Assembly (NCBI RefSeq): GCF_013393345.1
Contig: NZ_QJRF01000028.1
Location: 62,001-126,000, forward strand
Reading direction: 5' to 3'
DNA length: 64,000 nt
From: Pseudomonas taiwanensis
GTDB taxonomy: Bacteria; Pseudomonadota; Gammaproteobacteria; Pseudomonadales; Pseudomonadaceae
Shown: piece by piece, positions 42,866-50,419 of the stretch
How positions within the stretch are numbered: the stretch's first letter is position 1
How the letters are laid out: each line of letters opens with the position of its first letter
The notes under the pieces: model-generated
What the model saw: the letters and a program-made list of their open reading frames with translations, nothing else
What the model was told of the DNA's origin: nothing
The model's database searches: none
Translations under genes and position numbers: made by a program

Positions 42866-42895
42866 GACAAGGCCCCGCAATTGCGGGGCCTTGTC
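42866..42895. terminator. 30-bp perfect palindrome, bidirectional terminator candidate after fadD1
   Basis: GACAAGGCCCCGCAA and its exact complement lie at 42866-42895 with no spacer, 16 bases after the fadD1 stop on its strand. It forms a strong stem but only a weak T-tract follows on either strand. Confidence 0.65.
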
Positions 42896-42910
42896 GGGAA
42901 GCGATGGGGA

Positions 42911-44617
42911 TCAGGCCTGGGCCTTCTCCTGCTTCGCCTTGAGCTTCTTCAGCTCTTCGTCACGCAGTTCGCGACGCAGGATCTTGCCGACGTTGGTGGT
43001 CGGCAGCGCATCGCGGAACTCGATAGCGCGCGGCACCTTGTAGCCGGTCACGTTGCTGCGCATGTGCTCCATCACCTGTTCCTTGGTGAGGCTGACGCCG
43101 GGCTTGGCCACCACGAACATCTTGATCGCCTCGCCGGATTTCTCGTCCGGTACACCGATGGCGGCGCACTGCAGCACACCCGGCAGGGTCGCCAGCACGT
43201 CTTCCAGTTCGTTCGGGTACACGTTGAAGCCGGACACCAGGATCATGTCCTTCTTGCGGTCGACGATGCGCATGAAGCCGTCGTCCTGGATCACCGCAAC
43301 GTCGCCGGTCTTCAGCCAGCCTTCGGCATCGAGGATTTCGTCGGTGGCTTCCTGGCGCTGCCAGTAACCCTTCATCACCTGCGGGCCCTTCACGCACAGC
43401 TCGCCGGGCGCGCCCAGGCCAACGTCGTTACCCTCGTCGTCCACCACCTTGCACTGGGTGGAGGGCACCGGAATGCCAATGGTGCCGATCTGGATGCTCT
43501 GGAAGGGATTCACCGATACCACCGGGCTGGTCTCGGTCATGCCGTAGCCTTCGCTGATGGCGCAACCAGTGACCTGCTTCCAGCGCTCGGCAGTGGCCAG
43601 TTGCAGGGCCATACCGCCGGACAGGGTCAGCTTCAGCGCGGAGAAGTCCAGGTTGCGGAAGCCCTCGTTGTTGCACAGGGCAACGAAGAGGGTGTTCAGG
43701 CCGACGAAACCAGTGAACTTGTACTTCGACAGCTCCTTGGTCATGGCCGGCAGGTCGCGCGGGTTGGAAATGAGGATGTTGTGGTTGCCGGTCAGCATCA
43801 TCGCCATGCAATGGAAGGTGAAGGCGTAGATGTGATAGAGCGGCAGCGGGGTGATGAGGATCTCGCAACCGTCGTTCAGGTTGGCGCCCATCAGTGCCTT
43901 GCACTGCAGCATGTTGGCGATCAGGTTGCGGTGGGTCAGCATCGCGCCCTTGGCCACGCCGGTGGTGCCACCGGTGTATTGCAGCACGGCGATGTCGCCA
44001 CCCTGCGGGCTGGCTTCATTGACGGCACGGCCACGGCCCTTGGCCAGGGCATCGTTGAGCTTGACCGCCTTCGGCAGACTGAACGGCGGCACCATCTTCT
44101 TCACGTGCTTGATCACGGCGTTGACCAGCAGGCGCTTGAAGGTCGGCAGCAGGTCGCCGACTTCAGTGACGACGACGTGCTTCACGCCGGTCTTGGGCAG
44201 CACTTCTTCGGCCAGGTGGGCCATGTTGGCCAGGCAGATCAGGGCCTTCGCGCCGGAGTCGTTGAACTGGTGCTCCATTTCCCGCGCGGTGTACAGCGGG
44301 TTGGTGTTGACCACGATCAGGCCGGCACGCATGGCGCCGAAGACGACGACCGGGTACTGCAGGATGTTCGGCAGCTGCACGGCGATGCGGTCGCCGGGCT
44401 TGAGGTCGGTGTGATTCTGCAGGTAGGCGGCGAAGGCGCCGGAAAGTTCGTAGAGCTCACCGTAGGTGAGGGTCTTGCCCAGGTTGCTGAATGCGGGCTT
44501 GTCGGCAAAGCGTTGGCAGGACTGCTTCAATACCGCCTGGACGTTGGGGTATTGGTCGGCGTTGATCTCGGCGGGAACACCCGCTGGATATTTGTCCTTC
44601 CAGAAGTTTTCGGTCAT
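42911..44617 (-). CDS. fadD1: Long-chain-fatty-acid-CoA ligase FadD1
   Basis: A 568-residue acyl-CoA synthetase of the adenylate-forming family. It has the AMP-binding P-loop YTGGTTGVAKGAMLTH, GYGMTETSP, the GWLKTGDVAVIQDDGFMRIVDRKKDMILVSGFNVYP hinge region and a C-terminal PTTNVGKILRREL lysine motif. It activates long-chain fatty acids with CoA and ATP for beta-oxidation. The N-terminus MTENFWKDKYPAGVPAEIN resembles my memory of P. aeruginosa FadD1. It follows fadD2 after 357 bases, so it probably has its own promoter. AGGAGTGGGCC precedes the ATG. Confidence 0.95.
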   Translation of the reverse strand: MTENFWKDKYPAGVPAEINADQYPNVQAVLKQSCQRFADKPAFSNLGKTLTYGELYELSGAFAAYLQNHTDLKPGDRIAVQLPNILQYPVVVFGAMRAGLIVVNTNPLYTAREMEHQFNDSGAKALICLANMAHLAEEVLPKTGVKHVVVTEVGDLLPTFKRLLVNAVIKHVKKMVPPFSLPKAVKLNDALAKGRGRAVNEASPQGGDIAVLQYTGGTTGVAKGAMLTHRNLIANMLQCKALMGANLNDGCEILITPLPLYHIYAFTFHCMAMMLTGNHNILISNPRDLPAMTKELSKYKFTGFVGLNTLFVALCNNEGFRNLDFSALKLTLSGGMALQLATAERWKQVTGCAISEGYGMTETSPVVSVNPFQSIQIGTIGIPVPSTQCKVVDDEGNDVGLGAPGELCVKGPQVMKGYWQRQEATDEILDAEGWLKTGDVAVIQDDGFMRIVDRKKDMILVSGFNVYPNELEDVLATLPGVLQCAAIGVPDEKSGEAIKMFVVAKPGVSLTKEQVMEHMRSNVTGYKVPRAIEFRDALPTTNVGKILRRELRDEELKKLKAKQEKAQA

Positions 44618-44648
44618 GGAGGCCCACTCCTAAGCAACAGCTGATTTC

Positions 44649-44667
44649 ACTGTCCTCGAGGGACAGT
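44649..44667. promoter_or_regulatory. Inverted repeat ACTGTCC-TCGAG-GGACAGT before fadD1
   Basis: Perfect 7-bp arms lie 32-50 bases upstream of the fadD1 ATG, in the probable leader or operator position. On the + strand a T-rich stretch follows. Confidence 0.4.
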
Positions 44668-44938
44668 TGTTTGTTGTGTTCTGTGCGATTGTGCGCCCGT
44701 CCGGGCAAAAAAACGCGCCGAGATTATCAGCTTTGCCAGAGGCTCACCAGCACCAAACCAGCCCTTACCAGTCATAAAAGTGACCCAAAGCGGTGCAACT
44801 GGTCATATTTGGAGTCCGAACTCTAATTCGCCGACAAACGGCGTATTTCGGGGCTTTCACGGGTTCTCAAGGAGGGATCGGACTGTCGGACAAGCCGGCC
44901 GTGCGGAAAAGCGGAATGAAAATGGGGCGGGAGGAACG

Positions 44939-44971
44939 AGGGCAGGACGGAGGACCCGCCCTGCCCTTTTT
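44939..44971. terminator. Hairpin after fadD2
   Basis: AGGGCAGG (44939-44946) and CCTGCCCT (44960-44967) pair around a 13-base loop just past the fadD2 stop. The T-run lies on the + strand side, so for fadD2 it is a stem without a good T-tract. Confidence 0.5.
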
Positions 44972-44974
44972 CGG

Positions 44975-46663
44975 TCAGGCGATATCGCGCAGCTCACGAC
45001 GCAGGATCTTGCCCACCGGGGTCATCGGCAGGGCCTCTTTCAGCACGATGTGCTTGGGCACCTTGTAGCCGGTGAAGTTTTCCTTGCAGTAGGCCTTGAG
45101 CTCCTCGACGCTGACGCCGCCCTCGCGCGGCACCACGAAGAGCTTCACCGCCTCGCCGGACTTGTCGTCCGGGACACCGATGGCCGCGCAGTTGGCCACC
45201 TTCGGGTGGGCCATCACCACATCCTCGATCTCGTTCGGATAGACGTTGAAGCCGGAGACGATGATCAGGTCCTTCTTGCGGTCGACGATGCGTACATAGC
45301 CGTCCGGATCGATCACTGCGATGTCGCCGGTCTTCAGCCAGCCTTCGGCATCCAGCACCTCGGCGCTGGCCTCGGGGCGCTGCCAGTAGCCTTTCATCAC
45401 CTGCGGTCCCTTGATGCACAGCTCGCCGCGTTCGCCCAGTGGCAGTTCATTGCCGGCGTCGTCGATGGTCTTGAACGCAGTGCCCGGCACCGGAATGCCC
45501 ACGGTTCCCAGGCGAGCCAGGCTGCCGTAGGGATTGGTGCTGGCCACGGGGGAGGTTTCGGTCAGGCCGTAACCCTCGACCACCGAACAACCGGTCATGG
45601 CCTGCCAGCGCTCGGCGGTGGCCTTGACCAGGGCGGTGCCGCCGGAGTTGGTGACCTTGAGGTTGGAGAAGTCGAGGTGTTTGAACTCGGGATGATCCAT
45701 CAGCGCGACGAACAAGGTGTTCAGGCCCAGCAGCGCGGAGAAGCGCCACTTCTTCAGCTCCTTGATGAAGCCGCCGATGTCCCGCGGGTTGGTGATGAGA
45801 ATGTTGTGGTTGCCGTTGACCATCATGCACATGCAGTTCGCGGTGAAGGCATAGATGTGGTACAGCGGCAGCGGCGCGATCATGATCTCCTGGCCCTGCT
45901 TCATCAGCGGCGCACCGTCCGGGCCGTGCTGCGACAGGCAGGCGTCCACTTGCTGCATGTTGGCCACCAGGTTGCCGTGGGTCAGCATCGCGCCCTTGGC
46001 CACGCCAGTGGTTCCGCCGGTGTACTGCAGCACGGCGATGTCTTCCAGACTCACCCGCACCGGCTTTAGCGCATGGCCCTGGCCCTGCTTCAGCGCGTCC
46101 TTGAAGGACACCGCCTGGGGCAGGTGATAGTCCGGGACCATCTTCTTCAGCTTCTTCACCACGGTGTTGACCAGCCAGCCCTTGAGGCTCGGCAGCAGGT
46201 CACCCATGCGGGCTTCGATCAGGAATTCGATTTCGGTGTCGGGCAGCACCTCTTCGACCAGCTTGCCGAACAGGTTGATGTAGACCAGCGCACGCACTCC
46301 GGCGTCCTTGAACTGGTGACGCATCTCGCGGGCGGTGTACAGCGGGTTGGTGTTGACCACGATGAGGCCAGCGCGCAGGGCACCGAACACGGCGATGGGA
46401 TACTGCAGGACGTTGGGCATCTGCACGGCGATGCGGTCGCCGGGCTTGAGATCGGTGTTCTTCTGGAGGTAGGCGGCGAAGGCGGCGGACAGGCGATCCA
46501 GCTCCGCATAGGTCAGGGTCACGCCCAGGTTGCTGAAGGCTGGACGGTCGGCGAATTTCTTGCAGGACCGCTCGAACACCTCGATCACCGACTTGTAGGC
46601 GGCCAGATCGATTTGGTTAGGCACACCGGCCGGGCGTTTGTCGCTCCAGAAATCAGGTTGCAT
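44975..46663 (-). CDS. fadD2: Long-chain-fatty-acid-CoA ligase FadD2
   Basis: A 562-residue acyl-CoA synthetase, paralogue of the downstream fadD1. It carries YTGGTTGVAKGAMLTH, GYGLTETSP, GWLKTGDIAVIDPDGYVRIVDRKKDLIIVSGFNVYP and PMTPVGKILRREL. The start MQPDFWSDKRPAGVP at 46663 follows GAGGATAAGAACA and resembles P. aeruginosa FadD2; an in-frame start at 46765 would add a non-homologous leader. FadD2-type enzymes tend to be associated with shorter-chain acids, but chain length cannot be read here. Confidence 0.95.
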   Translation of the reverse strand: MQPDFWSDKRPAGVPNQIDLAAYKSVIEVFERSCKKFADRPAFSNLGVTLTYAELDRLSAAFAAYLQKNTDLKPGDRIAVQMPNVLQYPIAVFGALRAGLIVVNTNPLYTAREMRHQFKDAGVRALVYINLFGKLVEEVLPDTEIEFLIEARMGDLLPSLKGWLVNTVVKKLKKMVPDYHLPQAVSFKDALKQGQGHALKPVRVSLEDIAVLQYTGGTTGVAKGAMLTHGNLVANMQQVDACLSQHGPDGAPLMKQGQEIMIAPLPLYHIYAFTANCMCMMVNGNHNILITNPRDIGGFIKELKKWRFSALLGLNTLFVALMDHPEFKHLDFSNLKVTNSGGTALVKATAERWQAMTGCSVVEGYGLTETSPVASTNPYGSLARLGTVGIPVPGTAFKTIDDAGNELPLGERGELCIKGPQVMKGYWQRPEASAEVLDAEGWLKTGDIAVIDPDGYVRIVDRKKDLIIVSGFNVYPNEIEDVVMAHPKVANCAAIGVPDDKSGEAVKLFVVPREGGVSVEELKAYCKENFTGYKVPKHIVLKEALPMTPVGKILRRELRDIA

Positions 46664-46716
46664 TGTTCTTATCCTCGAATCCCTGAAATAGTCTGGCCCG
46701 CACTGCGGGGCTGCCC

Positions 46717-46732
46717 GGAACTTAACAGTTCC
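46717..46732. promoter_or_regulatory. Inverted repeat GGAACT-TAAC-AGTTCC before fadD2
   Basis: A 6-bp-arm palindrome lies 54-69 bases upstream of the fadD2 ATG, in promoter position. It resembles but does not match the PsrA consensus (G/C)AAAC-N2-4-GTTT(G/C), so the binding factor is open. Confidence 0.4.
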
Positions 46733-46848
46733 GACGCAGCCCGCAAATATGCGACCGAGTGTCATTGACCACGTGAATCTTGCCGATAGTCCAGTTAGAT
46801 TCGCCTAGCATCAGAACAAGAACATGACATTCGGATTACCTATCACCC

Positions 46849-47586
46849 ATGCGTTTCCCCCTGGTCCTGTGTGCGCTGCTGTCCTGCCTGTTCCTCAGCT
46901 GCGGCGTCCGGGCCGACCTCCGTCTGGCCACCCTGGAATATCCGCCTTACTGCTCGCAGTCCCTGCCGCAAGGCGGCAGCATCATCGAGCTCACCACGCG
47001 CGCCTTCGCCACCCAGGGTTACAAGGTCCAGGTGGATTTCATGCCCTGGGCGCGCGTGCGCGCCGCCCTGCACAGCGGCCATTACCAGGGCGCCCTGGCC
47101 CTCTGGCCGCGTGAAGTGGTGGAGGAGAACCTGCATGCCTCGCGTCCGCTGTTCTACAGCGAGCTGGGTTTCTTCGTGCGCAAGGACACGCCGGTCGATT
47201 TCAAGGACCTGTCCGAGCTCAAGGGACGCAAAGTGGGCGTGGTCAGGGGCTACGGCTACCCGGCCAGCGTGCTGCGCTCGGGCTTCAGCGCCGAAGAGGC
47301 GGTGGACGACATCTCCAACCTGCGCAAGCTGGACGCCGGGCGTTTCGACCTGGTGCTGCTGGAGCGCGTCGTGGGCCAGTACCTGGTCGCCACGGACGAT
47401 CACCTGCGCGGCAAGCTCGAATGGCAGCCGCCAGCGCTGGAACGCATTCCCCTGCTGGCGGGCTTCACCGCACCGCGCCCCGGTCAGCCGGACTGGGCGC
47501 AAATCTACGAGCGCGGCCTCAAGGACCTGTTGGCCAGCGGCGAGTACACGCGAATCCTCGAACGCCACAACGTAGCGCCCAACTGA
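46849..47586 (+). CDS. Periplasmic substrate-binding protein (SBP family 3 type)
   Basis: A 245-residue protein with an N-terminal signal peptide (ends about CGVRA-DLRLA) and a family 3 binding fold, with LATLEYPPYCSQSLPQGGSIIELTTRAFATQGYKVQVDFMPWARV and DLSELKGRKVGVVRGYGYPASVL. There are no permease or ATPase genes nearby, so it may be an orphan binding protein, as is common for this Pseudomonas group. It diverges from fadD2 across 185 bases. Ligand unknown; an amino acid or small organic acid is typical. Confidence 0.88.
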   Translation: MRFPLVLCALLSCLFLSCGVRADLRLATLEYPPYCSQSLPQGGSIIELTTRAFATQGYKVQVDFMPWARVRAALHSGHYQGALALWPREVVEENLHASRPLFYSELGFFVRKDTPVDFKDLSELKGRKVGVVRGYGYPASVLRSGFSAEEAVDDISNLRKLDAGRFDLVLLERVVGQYLVATDDHLRGKLEWQPPALERIPLLAGFTAPRPGQPDWAQIYERGLKDLLASGEYTRILERHNVAPN

Positions 47587-47650
47587 GCAGGCTTTGCGCC
47601 ACCTTCGCGCCCGTGCACAATGCGCCGAATCCCCGGCATAAGGATCGGCC

Positions 47651-48610
47651 ATGCGCCACGACGCCTTCTGGCTCGACGCGAGCGATAGCACGCCCCTGTA
47701 CGTCAATCACTGGTCCGGCGAAAGCCCGCCCAGGGCCGTGGTCATGCTGTCTCACGGCATGGCCGAACACGGCGGCCGCTATGCCCGGCTGGGTGCGGCC
47801 CTGACAGCCGTCGGCTTCGAGCTCTACGCCCTCGACCAGCGTGGCCATGGCCGCAGCGCCGAGCATGGCGTCCTCGGCCAGTACGCGGCGGACGGCGGCT
47901 GGAACAAGGTCATTGGCGACCTGGCCAGCCTCAATCACCACATCCGCCAGCAGCACCCGCAAGCGCCGATCTTCCTGCTCGGCCACAGCATGGGCAGCTA
48001 CATCGGCCAGGCCTACCTGATGCACCACAGCTGCAGCCTGCAGGGCGCCGTCCTCTCCGGTTCCAACTACCAGCCCGTCGCGCTGTACAAGGTGGCTGCC
48101 CTGATCGCCCGCTTCGAGCGCTGGCGCCGGGGCAAGGAAGGCCGTAGTGCGCTGATCGAGTTCCTCTCCTTCGGCTCCTTCAACAAGGCCTTCAAGCCCA
48201 ACCGCACGGCCTTCGACTGGCTCAGCCGCGACCCGGCGGAAGTGGACAAGTACGTCACGGACCCGCTCTGTGGTTTCCGTTGCACCAACCAGTTGTGGCT
48301 CGACCTGCTCGGCGGGCTTCAGAGCATCACCCCACCGAAACACCTGGCACAGATCGACCCCGATCTGCCGCTGCTGGTGATCGGTGGCGAACGCGACCCG
48401 GTCAGTGAAGGCCGGCGCCTGCAGGAACTTGCCGCGGCCTTGCGCCGGGCCGGCATCAGGGACGTGCAGCTGAACATTTACCCCGACGCCCGTCATGAGC
48501 TGCTCAACGAGAGCAACCGCGACGAAGTGACCAACGACGTGATCGACTGGCTGGAGCGCACCCTTGCCCACAGTCGGCACCACCCAACGCAAGCCAAGGA
48601 GACCGCATGA
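47651..48610 (+). CDS. Alpha/beta hydrolase, lysophospholipase-like
   Basis: A 319-residue Hydrolase_4/monoacylglycerol-lipase-type enzyme. It has the oxyanion segment LSHGMAEHGGRYARLG, YALDQRGHGRSAEH, nucleophile Ser113 in LLGHSMGSYIGQ, a candidate Asp in VIGGERDPVSEG and His in YPDARHELLNE. It probably hydrolyses monoacylglycerol or lysophospholipid to release fatty acids. AAGGATCGGCC precedes the ATG. It overlaps phaJ1 by 4 bases (ATGA), linking lipid hydrolysis to (R)-3-hydroxyacyl-CoA formation. Confidence 0.92.
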   Translation: MRHDAFWLDASDSTPLYVNHWSGESPPRAVVMLSHGMAEHGGRYARLGAALTAVGFELYALDQRGHGRSAEHGVLGQYAADGGWNKVIGDLASLNHHIRQQHPQAPIFLLGHSMGSYIGQAYLMHHSCSLQGAVLSGSNYQPVALYKVAALIARFERWRRGKEGRSALIEFLSFGSFNKAFKPNRTAFDWLSRDPAEVDKYVTDPLCGFRCTNQLWLDLLGGLQSITPPKHLAQIDPDLPLLVIGGERDPVSEGRRLQELAAALRRAGIRDVQLNIYPDARHELLNESNRDEVTNDVIDWLERTLAHSRHHPTQAKETA

Positions 48611-49077
48611 GCCAGGTAACCAACTTCACCTACGACGCCCTGGAAGTCGGCCAGAAAGCCACCTTCTCCACCACCGTGGAAGAGCGTCACGTCCAGCTGT
48701 TCGCCGCCGTCTCCGGCGACCGCAACCCGGTGCACCTGGACGCTGAGTACGCTGCTGGCACCATGTTCAAGGAGCGCATCGCCCACGGCATGTTCACTGG
48801 CGCCCTGATCAGCGCCGCCATCGCTTGCGAAATGCCTGGCCCGGGCAGCATCTACCTCGGCCAGCAACTCAAGTTCACCCGCCCGGTGAAACTGGGCGAC
48901 ACCCTGACCGTAGAGCTGGAAATCCTCGAGAAGCTGCCGAAGAACCGCGTACGCATCGCCACCCGCGTGTTCAACCAGAACACCGATCAAGTGGTGGACG
49001 GCGAAGCCGAAGTGCTGGCACCCAAGCAGCAGCTCTCGGTGGAACTGCCGGAATTGCCGCCGATCACCATCGGTTGA
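48607..49077 (+). CDS. phaJ1: (R)-specific enoyl-CoA hydratase (MaoC family)
   Basis: A 156-residue hotdog-fold hydratase. The catalytic pair is Asp38 and His43 in AVSGDRNPVHLDAEYA, followed by FKERIAHGMFTGALISA. It hydrates trans-2-enoyl-CoA to (R)-3-hydroxyacyl-CoA, supplying PHA synthase from beta-oxidation. Length and sequence closely match PhaJ1 of P. aeruginosa (LGQQLKFTRPVKLGD, LEKLPKNRVRIATRVFNQ). AAGGAGACCGC precedes the ATG. It is translationally coupled to the lysophospholipase-like gene and followed by a good terminator. Confidence 0.94.
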   Translation: MSQVTNFTYDALEVGQKATFSTTVEERHVQLFAAVSGDRNPVHLDAEYAAGTMFKERIAHGMFTGALISAAIACEMPGPGSIYLGQQLKFTRPVKLGDTLTVELEILEKLPKNRVRIATRVFNQNTDQVVDGEAEVLAPKQQLSVELPELPPITIG

Positions 49078-49090
49078 TTGCGCTGGATAC

Positions 49091-49120
49091 AAAAAAGCCC
49101 GGATGAGTCCGGGCTTTTTT
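49091..49120. terminator. Rho-independent terminator after phaJ1
   Basis: AAAAAAGCCCGGA and TCCGGGCTTTTTT form a perfect stem around TGAG, with six T on each strand, 13 bases after the phaJ1 stop. It is symmetrical and so works in both directions. Confidence 0.92.
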
Positions 49121-49139
49121 GTGGGCGACTGTTTTTCCT

Positions 49140-49334
49140 GTGGGAGCGAGTTCATTCGCGATAAGGGTGGGCACCGAGCGGGCCTGACGCTGCCCTCACC
49201 CCAACCCTCTCCCAGAGGGAGAGGGAGCTGTCCGTGCCCGCTGAGTAATTCTTCGTTTTCCTGTGGGGGCGAATTCATTCGCCAAGCAGGACGCAGTCCT
49301 GCCGTAGGTTGGTCCGAGGAACGAGGCCCAACGA
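49140..49334. repeat. Cluster of extragenic repeat units
   Basis: In order: TGTGGGAGCGAGTTCATTCG (from 49140), a CCCTCTCCC-AGA-GGGAGAGGG hairpin (in 49195-49230), TGTGGGGGCGAATTCATTCG (from 49262) and CCGTAGGTTGGTCCGAGGAA (from 49301). The last unit is repeated inverted at 56250-56283. They fill the convergent gap after phaJ1, with no gene. Confidence 0.85.
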
Positions 49335-49346
49335 TTCAGCCCTGTT

Positions 49347-50201
49347 TTACTCCGCCACCGTCACACTCGCCGTCATCCCAGCGCTCAGGGTCACGTCGTC
49401 CGGCACCTTGTCCAGCTTGATCCGCACCGGAATCCGCTGCGCCAGGCGTACCCAGTTGAAAGTGGGCTCGACGTTCGCCAGCAACTGAGTATCCGGAATC
49501 GCATTGCGGTCGGTGATGCCGCGGCTGATGCTTTCCACCTTGCCGGTCAGCGGCTCGCCCGCGCTCATCAGCCAGACCTTCACCGGCGCACCGACCTTGA
49601 TGCGCGGCAGCTTGGTCTCCTCGAAATAGGCCTGGACGTAGAAGGAACCGTCGTCCACCAGCGCCATCACCGGCTGGCCAGCGCCGACGTAGTTGCCCTG
49701 GGCCAGGCGCAGGTTGGTCACCTGGCCATTGCGCGGCGCACGCAGTTCGCTGCGGGCGAGGTTGATCTCGGCCACCTTCACCTCCGCCTGGGCTTCACGG
49801 TATTCCGCTCGCGCCACGTCGGCGGTGATCAAGGCGTTCTCGCGCAGCTCCGCGCTGATGGCCTGCGGCCCGAGATGTACGCGGCGGGACGCCTCATGCT
49901 CATGCAGGCGCAACTGATGCTGGCGGGTTTCGGCCACCGCGCGGGCCTTTTCCAGGGCGGCCTGGTAGCGCTCACGGTCGATGCTCAGGAGCAGGTCGCC
50001 GGCCTTGACCTGCTGGTTGTCCTGCACCTTCAGCTCCATCACCCAGCCGGACACGTCGGGCGATATCACCACCACGTCTGCGCGCACCCGTGCGTCGCGG
50101 GTCCAGGGAGCGAGCATGTAGTGCTGCCAGAGACCATAGCCGGCCACGATGGCCACCACGACCAGGGCAAGGGTTACCAGTACGCGCAGCGTGGAACGCA
50201 T
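49347..50201 (-). CDS. HlyD/AaeA-type efflux periplasmic adaptor (second FUSC module)
   Basis: A 284-residue membrane-fusion protein closely related to the one at 28066-28977. It has one anchor (LRVLVTLALVVVAIVAGYGLW), then YMLAPWTRDARVRADVVVISPDVSGWVMELKVQDNQQVKAGDLLL, a coiled-coil hairpin, RSELRAPRNGQVTNLRLAQGNYV and a C-terminal barrel. The best start is the ATG at 50201, six bases after AAGGAG; two codons upstream another ATG is too close. A much longer in-frame extension overlaps the DUF1656 gene and is not credible. Confidence 0.9.
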   Translation of the reverse strand: MRSTLRVLVTLALVVVAIVAGYGLWQHYMLAPWTRDARVRADVVVISPDVSGWVMELKVQDNQQVKAGDLLLSIDRERYQAALEKARAVAETRQHQLRLHEHEASRRVHLGPQAISAELRENALITADVARAEYREAQAEVKVAEINLARSELRAPRNGQVTNLRLAQGNYVGAGQPVMALVDDGSFYVQAYFEETKLPRIKVGAPVKVWLMSAGEPLTGKVESISRGITDRNAIPDTQLLANVEPTFNWVRLAQRIPVRIKLDKVPDDVTLSAGMTASVTVAE

Positions 50202-50212
50202 CGTCATCTCCT

Positions 50213-50419
50213 TCACCAGTGCCCGGTCAACGCGACCAGCGCCGCCAGCACACACACATACAGGGCACAGTCGAACAGCGCTTCGTGCCAGATCCAGCGC
50301 GCCAGCCCGACTCGCGCCAGGCCCACGCGCAGCGCGCCGGTCACCAGCAGTGCCAGCAACGCATAAAGCAGAAAGGGGCTGAGCAGCACACCGCCAAAGG
50401 ACCATTCACGCAAGCCCAT
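50213..50419 (-). CDS. DUF1656 small membrane protein (second FUSC module)
   Basis: A 68-residue protein with two transmembrane segments (LSPFLLYALLALLVTGALRVGL; ALFDCALYVCVLAALVAL), a typical FUSC-operon companion. The ATG at 50419 follows GGAGGAGAGCC and overlaps the end of the FUSC gene by 14 bases. Confidence 0.88.
   Translation of the reverse strand: MGLREWSFGGVLLSPFLLYALLALLVTGALRVGLARVGLARWIWHEALFDCALYVCVLAALVALTGHW

Larger units (their letters stand above)
44618..44974. other. fadD2-fadD1 intergenic region
   Basis: This 357-base gap has no gene. It contains two hairpins (44649-44667 and 44939-44971) and a run of seven A at about 44707-44713. I could not identify a convincing sigma-70 promoter for fadD1, although the length of the gap suggests one. 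Confidence 0.6.

Noticed and set aside
42881-44644. 587-codon open frame opposite fadD1
   Set aside because: Antisense shadow; the mirrored acyl-CoA ligase has all its motifs on the minus strand.
46717-46732. PsrA binding site at fadD2
   Set aside because: The arms read GGAACT/AGTTCC and do not contain the GAAAC/GTTTC core.
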